This document shows, piece by piece, positions 21,349-31,886 of a DNA stretch of 64,000 nt (position 1 is the first letter of the stretch; every line of letters starts with the position of its first letter). Source of the stretch: Hansfordia pulvinata (taxonomy: Eukaryota; Ascomycota; Sordariomycetes; Xylariales); assembly GCA_006538405.1 (NCBI GenBank), contig BJKQ01000016.1, positions 744,001 to 808,000 on the forward strand, in the 5' to 3' direction. The notes beneath the pieces are model-generated. The model worked only from the letters and a program-made list of their open reading frames with translations, was not told where the DNA came from and made no database searches. Position numbers and translations under genes: made by a program.

Positions 21349-22755
21349 ATGCCCCTCAAGTCAACAACAGCGACGTATTCATCTTCCTCCAAGGCTTCCT
21401 ACCTGGAAGACCTGCTCGACTCGCTGCGCAGGCTGCTCAACCGGGCGACCCATCTCTCCCTGAACCCGGGGGCCCTGATCCGGCGCACGCCCTCGCCGCC
21501 GCCCACCCCGTCTTCCGCCTCCGACATGCCCTGCCGGCTGGCCATCACTTCGGCGGCGCTGGGGCGCTGCTTCGCAGGCCACGGGCTGGCCGCCAAGCTG
21601 GACGCGGCGCACCGGCACGGCTACCGCGGGCTGGAGCTGTTCCACGAGGACGTCTTGGACGTGGCGCGGCAGAGCTTTAGCAGCAAGAGCAAGAGCGGAG
21701 AGAGAGGGAGAGAGAGAGAGGGAGACGGAGAAGAGGAGGAGGAGGAGGAGGTGACGGAGGAGGCGGAGCTGGCGGCGTGCCGGCTGATCCGCCAGCTGTG
21801 CGCGGACCGGGGCATCACGATCCTGTGCCTGCAGCCGCTGTACCACTACGAAGGGCTGCGGGACCGGGCGCAGCACGCGCAGCGCATCGCCAAGCTCGAG
21901 TGGTGGTTCCGGCTGGTCGAGGCGCTGGGCGTCGACCTGATCCAGGTCCCGTCCAACTTCCTGCCCGAGGCCGAGCTGCACCCGGACCCGGAGGTGGCCA
22001 TCGCGGACCTGCGCAAGATTGCCGACATGGGCCTCGCCCGCGGCCAAACTAGGGGGGGAAAGCCCGTCCGCTTCGTCTACGAGAGCCTGGCCTGGGGCAC
22101 GCGCGCCGACACGTGGGAGGCCAGCTGGGACGTGGTCCGGCGCGTCGACCGGCCCAACTTCGGGCTGTGCCTCGACACGTTCAACATCGCGGGGCGCGTG
22201 TACGCGGACCCGGCGGCGGCGGACGGGACGGGCACCAACGGGCCCGGGAGCGCCGAGGCCGTCCGCGAGAGCGTGCGCCGCCTCGTGCGCGACGTCGACC
22301 CGGCGCGCGTCTTCTACGTCCAGGTCGTCGACGCCGAGCGCCTCGACCCTCCCCTCGCGCCCGGCCACCCCTTCTTCGACCCCGCGCAGCCCGCCCGCAT
22401 GAGCTGGTCCCGCAACTGCCGCCTGTTCTACGGCGAGCAGGACAGGGGCGGGTACCTGCCCGTGGCCGAGATCGCCAGCGCGCTGTTCGCCCCGAGGCGA
22501 CGGCGGCGGCAGCAGGAGGAGGAAGGCGGGGGCGACGGCGAGGGCGAGAAGGGCGGGCTCGGGTTCCAGGGCTGGGTCAGCATGGAGCTGTTCCACCGCC
22601 GCGCCGCCGAGGAGGACCCCGCCGTGCCCGAGGAGCTGGCGCGCCGCGGCGCCGTGGCGTGGCGCAAGCTCGTCCGGGACTTTGGGCTGCGGGTGGAGGA
22701 GGAGGAGGAGGCTGCGGTGGTCGGGGCGCCTGCGCAGGTGCGCGCTTCGTTATAG
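21349..22755 (+). CDS. qa-4: 3-Dehydroshikimate dehydratase (QA-4/QUTC)
   Basis: Converts 3-dehydroshikimate to protocatechuate, the last step before ring cleavage; a TIM-barrel protein of the sugar-phosphate isomerase/epimerase type. One exon. The ATG in ATCACAATGCC (21349) gives 468 aa. The ATG at 21526 (MPCRLAITSAALGRCFAGHG) matches the usual family start and gives 409 aa, against about 359 aa in Neurospora. Family blocks are HRHGYRGLELFHED, CLQPLYHYEGL, QVPSNFLPE, RFVYESLAWGTR, FGLCLDTFNIAGRVYADP, FYVQVVDAE and ARMSWSRNCRLFYGE. Oddities are a Glu-rich insertion (GDGEEEEEEEVTEEAE) after helix 1, another before the last strands, and a possible 59-residue N-terminal extension. The gene follows qa-1S on the same strand. 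Confidence 0.93.
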   Translation: MPLKSTTATYSSSSKASYLEDLLDSLRRLLNRATHLSLNPGALIRRTPSPPPTPSSASDMPCRLAITSAALGRCFAGHGLAAKLDAAHRHGYRGLELFHEDVLDVARQSFSSKSKSGERGREREGDGEEEEEEEVTEEAELAACRLIRQLCADRGITILCLQPLYHYEGLRDRAQHAQRIAKLEWWFRLVEALGVDLIQVPSNFLPEAELHPDPEVAIADLRKIADMGLARGQTRGGKPVRFVYESLAWGTRADTWEASWDVVRRVDRPNFGLCLDTFNIAGRVYADPAAADGTGTNGPGSAEAVRESVRRLVRDVDPARVFYVQVVDAERLDPPLAPGHPFFDPAQPARMSWSRNCRLFYGEQDRGGYLPVAEIASALFAPRRRRRQQEEEGGGDGEGEKGGLGFQGWVSMELFHRRAAEEDPAVPEELARRGAVAWRKLVRDFGLRVEEEEEAAVVGAPAQVRASL

Positions 22756-22795
22756 TCGAACAGTCTGTGGTATGGCTTTTGTCACTGCGGGAGAT

Positions 22796-22831
<36 letters not shown>

Positions 22832-24141
22832 GGAAGAGGGAAGAGGGCGGCCTCCTGTTTTCTGTTGTCACCTACCTACCTTACCTTGGCTTGCGCAGCG
22901 TGTCGAGCGACTTTTTTCTGCAATCTTGACTGCATACATGTTTCTATTAGGAATCGGATCAGAGGTACACACTGCGTCGAGCCATCTTTGTATGAGAGAA
23001 CTGGATCCCCATATGATGTGAGGAGGGAGATTTGTGGTGATGCTCCGTCAACGTTACTTCCGACTCGGCAACCCGCCGACGGTGACTTGAACTGCCGCGT
23101 ATCATGCTTCATCATGCTTTATCTGTACCTCGTGGTATTTCCTGTGGGAAGTGTTGCCTGGCGGGCTTTAATTCTGCGTTTGTCGAAGACGTAGTCTCTG
23201 CCAAGTCAGTGATGCCGCCACTCCTGTGATCCTGTACGTTCGCCGGCCGACCCAAGCCAACTGGGGTGTGTGCTTCTTTTGAAGCGTTTTGCAGGTGCAA
23301 GACCCGGCCGGAAGATGGTGCAGACCCCTGCGATCTTGACCGTCAAGGCCGTCTCGGAGGGCTTCTTGTAGTGCATGAAGATGTTCGGATATGCGTGTCA
23401 GTTCTGTGCCTGACTTTCCGTTGGGGTACGAATGGGTTGTGGTCGAAGATGTAGTCACGAGGCCTACCTTCGAAAGCGACTGCACGAACAACACGAATGG
23501 CTTCGAAGCTTTCAACCCGCTGACTGGAATGACTACCTCTGTTTGATACAGGCGTGCGATCGTCGAACCAGGTGATCACATTTTCGACTTCGATCAATAC
23601 TTGCGGTGACCATCCGAGTTCGGTCGCCATCGCCTCAGCCACCTTGATCCGTTTATCGAAGAGGGTGACCAATGCCTTAGAGTCCTAGAGTCTGTCGCGT
23701 TCCTTCTATGACAATGACGCAGTGTAGATGTCGATGTGGATCTTTGTTCTATTCTTAAAGCCAATAACCTACTCCTTGACCGGCTGTGTGTGATGAATAG
23801 GCTTGCCAATAACAGGGAAATCACAATGGGTAACCACGAACGACTTCCCGGATATAACCGGGAACTTCACCCGTTGCTTAACGGCCATGGAGGATGCCGT
23901 GTGTCGTTTACCGAGGCCGCGGAACGAGGCAGACGAGTTTCCTTTGAAGTCGACCTTCGACAGGTAGACGGCACAATCTACAAGGGTGGCCTGTTACCGA
24001 CACCCTACCACAACTCGAGCATTCATAAAAGAATTGGCCATGGCTATGATTATGTTCACAAGCCGAGGCGGCCTCTCTACCGACGAAAAAAAAAAAAAAA
24101 ATACAGCACGCTTTTATCCCCCACGCCTCTCGCCCCTCGAC
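22756..24141. other. Spacer between the converging qa-4 and qa-y genes, possible relic
   Basis: Starts with a GA microsatellite (about 22797-22832) and ends with an A run (about 24087-24101). Minus-strand frames at 23343-23672 and 23168-23515 contain plausible but interrupted protein-like stretches (for example TELGWSPQVLIEVENVITWF). Two similar segments reading RDYIFDH and RDYVFDK lie about 260 bp apart. No complete gene model could be built. Treated as relic or noncoding. Confidence 0.35.
22797..22832. repeat. GA dinucleotide microsatellite
   Basis: About 36 bp of almost pure GA shortly after the qa-4 stop. A similar GA-rich stretch sits inside qa-4 near 21700-21722, where it encodes Arg-Glu repeats. 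Confidence 0.9.
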
Positions 24142-26027
24142 TCAGGCAACCTCCTTCTGGACCACGTCGACCTTGTCCCGCCGACGCCGGCGCCCTCGAC
24201 GTTGCGGCGGAACTCGGCGTCCTGGACGTCGAGCTCGCCCATGACGGTGGCGTGGGCCCTGCGGACGGGCTTGACGGCGAACAGGCGGTCCATGGCCTCG
24301 AGGGGGATGGCCTTGCTCTCGGGGATGCAGAAGAAGACGAAGACGATGGAGATGAGCATCAGCGTCGCGAAGAACATGTACACGCCGTAGCCCATCGCCA
24401 GGAACATCTGCGGCGTGAAGCGCGAGATGAGGAAGTTCCACAGCCAGTTGCTGCAGGCGGCTGACGTCTGGCCGAGGGATCTGGATGGATGGGAACAGAA
24501 GACAGTGTCTGATTAGCATGTTGCGGTCAGAGGGTCTTGAGAGGCAGGGGCAAGAGTCGGAAGAGGAGAGGACGCACCGTGTGTTCTGGTCAAACATCTC
24601 GGCGTTGATGACCCAGGGCGTCCCGTTCCAGGTCGGCGTGTAGAACGTGGTCCACAGGTAGAAGAAGAAGATGGCCGAGATGCCGCCCCCCGTCAGCTGC
24701 TCGGTCGGGTTCTTCTCGGGGTCGGCAATGTAGATGTACGCGGCGATGTACCTGGATGTGTCCCCCAGTCAGTTTTTTACCGTCCGTCTCGGGCGCCAAC
24801 AGACATGATCTTATCAGTCGACTCACCACATGCAGACGGAGCCGCCGAGGGCGCCAATCATCAACAGGTTCCGGCGGCCCATCTTGTCGATCAGGTAGAG
24901 GATCCACACGATGGTGACGGCGCACTTGACGACGCCGAAGATGCCGGTCGTCAGGAAGCTGCTGTCGTTGCCGCGGAGGCCGATGCTGGAGAAGATGGTC
25001 GGGCTGTAGTAGTTGATGGCGTTGATGCCGGAGCCGTTCTGGAAGAGGAAGAGCAGGGTGCCGAGGCAGAAGCGCCACTGGACCCGGGGGTCCTTGAGCG
25101 CCACGAACGGCTTCCAGAAGCCGGCGCCCACCTCGCGCCGGTACCTCTCGACGTCCTCGTCGATGAAGCTCAGCTCCTCGACAATGTAGATGTCCTCGGG
25201 CCCCAGGTTGCGGACCCAGCACAGGTTGCGCAAGCCCAGCTCCCGCCGCCCGGCCTGCAGCAGCCAGCGGGGCGACTCGGGATCCAGAAGGTGCCCAGCA
25301 GCAGCAGGCCGCCGGGGATCAGCTGCACGGCGAAGGGGATCAGCCACTGCTCCTTGGTGGCGGGCAGCGTCTCGTTGACGCCGTAGTTGATCCAGAAGCC
25401 CACCAGCCCCCCGATCTGCCACCCCATCTCGTAGATGCCCACGAGGCGGCCTCGGACGGCCGGCGGCGAGAGCTCCGAGATGTCTGTCAAGCAGAGTCAG
25501 TCTCAGTCGGCATGAGCGCGATTCTACCTACAAAAATCACTACTGAAGGGTTAGGGGGGGGGGGGAGGGCTTCCATATATAGACTCACAGATGGGAACAA
25601 TCATGGAACACCCCCCGACGCTGACGCCGGCGAGGACGCGGCCGGCGTAGAGCAGGCCGAGGCCGCGCTGGCCGTCGGCGCCGAGCATGAGGCCGGCGCC
25701 GAGGACGAGCAGGGCGGAGAAGAGGAGGAGGGACCGGCGGCGGCCGAGGAAGTAGTTGGAGGCGTAGGCGAACAGGCTCCCGAAGAAGGCGCCGGCCTGG
25801 TAGATGGAGACGATGTTGGACTCGACGAGGGCCAGCTGGTCCTTGTCGAGCTCGCCGAGGCGGAACTCGCGCGAGAAGGAGTCGAGCTTGAGCGTGGTGC
25901 CGATGAAGGCCGAGTCGTAGCCGATCATGCACGAGGCGAACGAGGCGATGGACGCGCACGCGTACACCCGCCAGTTGTAGACGGCCTTGGGCGTCGGCCT
26001 GTCCTCGACCAGCGCGAGGAGGCCCAT
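24142..26027 (-). CDS. qa-y: Quinate permease (QA-Y/QUTD), MFS sugar-transporter family, two frameshifts
   Basis: Plasma-membrane quinate:H+ symporter of the sugar porter family. Exons on the minus strand are 26027-25589, 25483-24827, 24751-24578 and 24480-24142, all joined by GTGNGT...CAG introns in matching phase. Exon 1 has YACASIASFASCMIGYDSAF, the GRRRS loop motif and GRVLAGVSVGG. Exon 2 has LSPPAVRGRLVGIYEMGWQ, PRWLLQAGRRE, QNGSGINAINYYSPTIF and the second loop motif DKMGRRNLLMIG. Exon 3 has TGGGISAIFFFYLWTTFYTP; exon 4 has SNWLWNFLISRFTPQMF and PESKAIPLEAMDRLF. The frame breaks at the G run 25279-25281, which hides PESPRWL. A second break is likely at 24177-24179, where one more base gives the ending DKVDVVQKEVA; without it the frame runs on to 24114. 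It converges on qa-4 and is divergent from qa-3. Confidence 0.92.
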
Positions 26028-27957
26028 CGTGGCTGCTGTGCTGTGTGGCTCGGGAAGATGTCTGATATCAGGGGAGGGAGGGAGAGGGAAAAGATGGGAA
26101 AGAGAGAGTTAGGGAGACGGATCCGGTTCAAGAGTCGACAGAAAGGGGGCCGGGCGACCTGGTGACAGAGGGGATAGAGTCGAATAGTCCAAGAGCGGGA
26201 GATGGATATATGGAAGCAGATGCCGAGAGAGTGAGTGCGATATACGGGGTAGGAGGCGGAGGCGGAGGAGACGGCTCAGATCAGCGTGGACCTGGCAAAG
26301 CCCGACGTTTGTCTGTCTGTGTGACGTCCGCCGGAGGATGCGGAGACGTCGGGTCTGGGGAACTGCGCCTGATCCTCGCCAGATGTTTGGTTCGGTGGAG
26401 CAGGCGGCCAATGGGAGCCTCTGGGATTTCCCCAGACGGGGTATTGCGTCGCGTCGGGAGCTTGGGCCTGCCTGGGTGTAGATCGCGGCTGCGGGCTGTG
26501 CCACGTCGCCCGGCCGTGGATGAACGCTCTCTCGCGGGTGCGGCTCTCGGAGAGGACTGGGAACTGGGGACTGGGGACCTCTCTCAGCAAGCACGCAAGT
26601 CGACAGCTACTCGTACGAGTACGCACGGCATGCCCAGTCGGCTGTGGTGGTGGTGGTAGTGATGGTGGCGGCGATGGAGGTGGAGACGATCAGGCCGGCA
26701 GATTTTCATTTTATTTTAGTTTTTGACTCGCGTGCCGTCGTTGCGTCTTTCAGGGGTCGATCTCGGGTGAGGCTCACGGGTGCTACGAGTGCTGGGACTG
26801 CAAAGCGAGGAGCTTCGACATGGCGCAGGGGAGCATCTCGAGGGAGCATCCAAGACGAGACACGACTTGATGGCTTCTTCTTCTTCTTCTTTCCGGGGTA
26901 GGCTGTCGCTTGAGGCATCACCGTCGTCCGTCCCCTTTCTTCGTAGCGTCTTCATCCTAGACGCGTGCCCGTCCGTCACTAAGCCCACCCACCCCTGGCA
27001 CGACTGCCGGGCTGGGACGTCGGCACAAGGCACCGACAAGTCGTAGTGGGTAGTGTGCGACTGGGTAAAGACTTAGCCGCCGCGAGCCCCCGAGGCGCCG
27101 GCCGCGAATTAGTGCGGTGCTAGTATTTCCCCCACGTGCCGCCGGTGCCCCGTTCGCAGGGATGGATGAGGTCGCGATGGGGGCACGCTGGGACCCGCCG
27201 GCCCGGATGAATAGGGCCGAGGCCGAGCGCTGAGGGCGGCGGGAGCGAGACGTGGATGAACAAATAACAGCCGCCGCTCAACTACGAGTACCTCGAGCCC
27301 AGAGCAGCACAGCACAGCATACTACTCGCTCGCACAACAGCCCAGCCCAGCCCGGCCCGGCCAGAGCCACACAGACACGCCCCGAGGTGAGCGAGGCACG
27401 TACGTACGAGTTGGGTAGAGGCAAAAGCCTCCCAGGCAGGCGGGCTGGCAGTCCCGGGGGCCCCAGCGGCAAATCTCTTTGTTGCCCCGGGATCGCGGCG
27501 GGCCGGCCGACGACCCCGCGTGCGGATGCTCGCCCATACGAGTACATACATCTACGCAGAAGGCGGGGGCTGATACGAGTATTGGGGTCTGTCTGTTTGG
27601 CTACCTAATGAGGGCCTGTCTTTCCTTGTTTTGAAGCTGTGTCTTTGGCCCGATATTCCTGTCGTCCGTCTACTCTACACGTACTCGACGACGCCCACGA
27701 CCAAGCCAACTATATCCCTAACTACCTATAGTCATCATAATAATATCCCCGCCAACCACAATCGCGTCTCCGCCAAAAGGTCAACCAGGATCTCAAGACG
27801 CCTTTTCTGCCGGAACTCGTCTGTCTGCGCAGGGCTACTTCTCCACCTTTGCTGGCCAGCCCTCACTTTCCACACCATCTGCTGCTGAGGTTCTGCCCCT
27901 GCTAAGCAAAACAACTCCCAAGTCGAGCAAAGGAAGGCAAGGCGAGGCGAGGCAAAA
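26028..27957. other. Divergent promoter of qa-y and qa-3
   Basis: About 1.9 kb with no supported gene. It contains a GTGGTGGTGGTAGTGATGGTGG stretch near 26640-26670, many TACGAGTA-type words (26611, 27287, 27537, 27573), and a near-consensus QA-1F operator at 27063-27078. Confidence 0.65.
27063..27078. promoter_or_regulatory. Putative QA-1F operator, 14 of 16 match
   Basis: GGGTAAAGACTTAGCC fits GGRTAARYRYTTATCC except at positions 8 and 14. It lies about 0.9 kb upstream of qa-3 and 1.0 kb upstream of qa-y, so it could serve both divergent genes. Confidence 0.5.
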
Positions 27958-29145
27958 ATGACAGCCCCTGCCCCCAGCACAGCACCGACAGACGCCTCCG
28001 CGGCCACGGCATCGCGGCCACGCCATGGCTACCTGTTCGGCCAGAAGATCGCCGCGTCGCTGTCGCCCCTGTTCCACAACACCATCTACCAAGAGCTCGG
28101 CCTGCGCTGGGAGCAGATGCGCCTCGAGTCGGCGGACATAGAAGAGTTTCTGAAGCTGGCGCAAGACCCGGACTTTTATGGTGAGTAACACTTTTGTGCC
28201 TTTTGTCTTTCCATCTCTTTTGTTTTCTTCTTCTTCTTCTTATTCCTTTTGTTTTTTCCTCCCTTTGTCTGATGTAGAATTGAAAACAACCGACCTCGAC
28301 CGCCCGACTGATCAGCCACCCACACACAGGGGCCGCGGTGACGATGCCGAACAAGGTGGCCATCATGCCGTTCCTGGACGAGGTGACGGAGGAGTGCCGG
28401 GACGTGGGGGCGTGCAACACGGTGTTCCTGCGCGAGGAGGAGGAGGGGGGGCCGGCGGCGGCGGCGGGCGGCGCGTGCTGTGCGGGACCAACACGGACGT
28501 GGTGGGCGTGCGCGAGGCCTTCTACCAGAACGTGGCGGACCCGGCGGCGGCGTTCCACGGGCGCCCGGCGATGGTGGTCGGCGGCGGCGGGGCCGCGCGC
28601 AGCGCCGTCTACGCGCTGTGGAAGTGGATGCGCGCCACCACCATCTACCTCGTCAACCGCGACGCCGCCGAGGTCGCCGCCGTCCTCGCCGACTGCCGCC
28701 GCCAGGGCTACGGCGACACCCTCGTCCACGTCGCCACCCCCGAGCAGGCCGAGGCCCTGCCCGCCCCCGGCGCCGTCGTGTCGTGCGTGCCGGATTTCCC
28801 CCGCGCACCGACGCGGAGCGGGCGGCGCGGGCGGTCGTCGAGGTGTTCCTCGGCAAGCCGGCGGCGGCAGACGAGCCGGAGGCCGAGGCCGATGCAGGGC
28901 CGGAAGAGGGAGGGCCCAAGAAGAAGGGGGCGATCCTGGAAATGTGCTACAACCCGTCGCCGTACACGGCCATCGGGGCCATTGCGGAGCGGCAGGGCTG
29001 GCAGGTGATCCTGGGCACCGAGGCCATGATCTGGCAGGGGCTGGAGCAGGACCGGTACTGGACGGGGCTCGACGTCAAGGACCTGCCTGCGGCCAAGGTG
29101 AGCGAGGTCATCAACAGGCAGGTGGCGCAGATAGCCAAGCTGTGA
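27958..29145 (+). CDS. qa-3: Quinate/shikimate dehydrogenase (QA-3/QUTB), two frameshifts
   Basis: NAD-dependent oxidation of quinate to 3-dehydroquinate, the first catabolic step. Exon 1 is 27958-28180 and the intron 28181-28329 (GTGAGT...CACACAG). Exon 2 is 28330-29145. The substrate domain reads [20 protein letters not shown] and [15 protein letters not shown] (the conserved Lys of the shikimate dehydrogenase fold), then DVGACNTVF and [14 protein letters not shown]. The nucleotide-binding site is [15 protein letters not shown] followed by YLVNRD. The C-terminal blocks are [15 protein letters not shown] and [17 protein letters not shown]. Two single-base breaks occur. The first is near the G run 28445-28451, before CGTNTD; the second is at the C run 28798-28802, before [10 protein letters not shown]. 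Both are repaired by one added base. There is an acidic insertion ([15 protein letters not shown]) near residue 300. Confidence 0.92.
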
Positions 29146-29397
29146 TGATCATTCTTGTGCCGAGTCGACGATATATACTACCTCCTTATGTACATGGAAT
29201 ATAATATGAAGAGATATCTCGTGCGCTGGAACGGCGCCTACTGCTGAGGGGTGTGACGATGAAGCAGTATGCCTTGGTGAGGCACTTTCAGGTAGTCGAT
29301 CACGGCCTGACAGACGACTGCCCAAGGTGGAAATCCCGAATCACCATGGATGTCAACACCAGATATGTACTTTACGTACACAAAGTAAATACAGGCA

Positions 29398-31886
29398 TCA
29401 CTCCCACACGTTCATATTCCACTCGAACCACCCCACGCCCTCCCGGCCGTCTGCCGCCCGCACCCGGCCCCACGCCCGGTCGAACATGGACACACGCCCG
29501 TCCTCGCCGACCAGCCTCAGCGGCCCGTGGCCCAGCGGCTCAACCTCCACCCGGATCTCCTCGTTCTCCTCCTCACCACTGCCGCCGAAGCCGCCGCCGA
29601 AGCCCTCCGCCCGGATCGCCAGCCGCATCCCCCTGACCAGCTGGCTGCTGCCCTCCGCCCCGCGCCGGCCCACCTCGCCCGCGTCCTCGGCGCACCGCAG
29701 CGACGAGATCTCGGCGATCCGCCCGGCCCCCTGCACGTAGCCCATCGACATGCTGGGCCTGCCCGGCCAGCGCAGGTCCGTCGCGTGGACGCGGAGGGAG
29801 GCGGCGGCGGCGGCGGGTTTCTCGTCCGTCCTCCCCTCCCCCTCCTCCCCTCCTTCTCGTTGGGGCGCGGGCCAAGGGAAAACGACGCCCACAGCCAGTC
29901 CATGGCCCACCAGTCGCGCGCCGCCCAGCTGTGGTCGCGCTGCCCGTACGCCGCCGAAAGCTCGAAGGCGCCGTCCCCGCTGCCGCCGCCCCCCACCGAC
30001 ACGCGCCCGCTGACCGCGCAGGGGATCTCGTAGCGCGTCGAGATGCGGTAGCGGTACGGGACGCCGGCGGTGGCGTACGTCAGGTCGAGCGACAGGCTGC
30101 GGTCAGCGAGGGGCTCGGAGCCGGGCCCGCCCACGAGGACGTCGTTGGGGTCCGCGTAGAACCGGGCCGCGGTGCTGCTCAGCCGGATGCGGTACGACTG
30201 CAGCTCCTCGCCGGCCCGGACCTCGTGGACGACGTCGTACGCGCCCGCCCTGCTGAGCTCGAGCCGGCCCCCTCTGTGTTGTTCCGACCCGGACCCCGAG
30301 GACGGGAGGATGGCGACGGGCGGCGCCGCGAGATCCGCCAGCACGTACACGCCTCCGCCTGCGCCTCCCCCGCCGCCGCCGCCGCAGCGCCGCGAGACCA
30401 CCGCCGTGTACCAGTTGCCTCGCATCCGCGGCGTCAGGCCGACGCGCACCCACCCCGCGACGCCCTGCGCCTCGTCCACAAAGTCAAAGTACCAGCTCTC
30501 GTTCCAGAACTTGCCGGGCCCCGCGGGGTGCGGGAGCTCGTCGCGGGCCAGCGGCTGCAGGGGCACCGAGTCCACGGCCGCGGGCAATGGCGGCGGCGGC
30601 AGCAGCGACAGGGCGTCGAGGTCGGCGGCCAGCTCGCACTCGCGCGCGATGGCCGCCATGAACATGTCGTCGCCGCGCGGCGTCGGGTCGACCAGCATGC
30701 TGCTCATCAGCGACATGGCGATGCTGCCCAGCGACTGCAGCCGGAGCTCGCGCCGGACCGCCTCGGGGCCCGGCGCCGGCGGCGAGGGCCCGAGGAGATC
30801 ATCCCCCGGCAGCAGCCCCTCGGCGAGCCCCGCGCAGTACGCCGCCAGCAGCTCGTCCTGCCACGCCCGCCGGTCCTCGGCCCGCACGCTGCAGCCCAGG
30901 AAGTAGGCCACGTCGCCGACCAGCGGGCCCGCCGCCACGCACTGCCAGTCGACGACCCTGAGCCGCGGGGATGGGGACTGCGACGGGGACGGCGACGACG
31001 GCGAGGTGAGGAAGAGCATGTTGTCCAGCCGGTAGTCGCCGTGCCGCACGCCCAGCAGCGCCGCCGGCGTCTTCTCCTGCTGCGCCAGCCACCAATCGAA
31101 CGCCCCGACGTACCGCTCGCACGCGGCCATGTGCTCCGGCGCCACGCGCGCCCCGTACCGCGCCCGGAAGCCGAGGAAGATCTCGTGGAAGAAGGCCTGG
31201 TTCGCCGCCGGCTCTCGGACCAGCCACCCGGTCCCCGCCCCCGCCTCCGCCTCCGCCGCCGCCGCCGTCTCTCCGTCTCCATCTTCGTCGCCTGACGGGA
31301 GGGGGAACATCGGCTTCAGCGCCCCGTGCAGCAGCCCCAGCGCCCGCATCGCCTGCGACGCCTGCTCGCGCGTCGCCCCGCGCAGCTCGTCGCCCACCAC
31401 CACCACCGCTGCACCCACAGCCGCCGCCGCCGCGTCCTCCAGCAGCAGCGAGCCCAGCGCCGAGTTCGGGTCGTAGCCGGCGTAGTAGCACGCCGCGACG
31501 GGGCCGCCCGGCGGCAGCCGCGGGGCCAGCTCGGCGTAGAATCGGGCCTCGGCCTCGTAGATGCCCATGGACACGGCCGAGGCGCGGCTGCGCGGGCTGC
31601 GCGAGGGGCACTTGAAGATGATTGTTGTTGGGAGGGGGCGGCGGCTGTTGTGGGGGGCATCGGAATCTTCTCTTCGGGCCCCGCTGTCGTCGTCGTGGTC
31701 GTCGGGCGTCGCCGCGCCGGCGAAGTCGAGCCACAGGCGGTGCACCTCGCCGACCTGGCCCGTCCCGATCTGCTCGGCCCGGAAGGACGCGATGGCTGGG
31801 TTCGCGAGCGACGCCCGCAGGAACTCCACCGTCACCTGGTCGATGGACGTGACCACATCGTGGCTGACAATGAGCTTCGGGGACAT
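29398..31886 (-). CDS. APH-fold kinase fused to lipocalin-like DUF7065/7064-type region, one frameshift
   Basis: Predicted about 829 aa. Start ATG 31884-31886, no intron seen. The N-terminal half is an aminoglycoside-phosphotransferase/EcK-like kinase. It contains EAEARFYAELAPRLP and the catalytic loop HGDYRLDN near residue 280. The metal-binding VVDWQ is near residue 312, followed by GPLVGDVAYFLG. From about residue 458 a second region starts with FWNESWYFDFVDEAQG and contains GWVRVGLTPRMRGNW, QRDHSWAARDWWAMDWLW and SMSMGYVQG. This resembles bacterial DUF7065/DUF7064 (AttH/lipocalin-like) proteins often found beside APH-type kinases. The frame breaks among the C runs 29833-29850; one added base joins RPNEKEG to EKPAAAAASLRVHATDLRW. 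Substrate unknown. Its place between qa-3 and qa-x suggests, but does not show, a role with quinate or a derived aromatic acid. Confidence 0.75.

Noticed and set aside
29931..31295. 454-codon plus-strand frame opposite the kinase fusion
   Set aside because: Arg/Gly/Ala-rich shadow; kinase motifs are on the minus strand.
29398..31886. Reading the kinase fusion as two separate genes
   Set aside because: The second region begins in the same frame as the kinase without a stop or new start. Only the far C-terminus is in another frame, which one added base explains.
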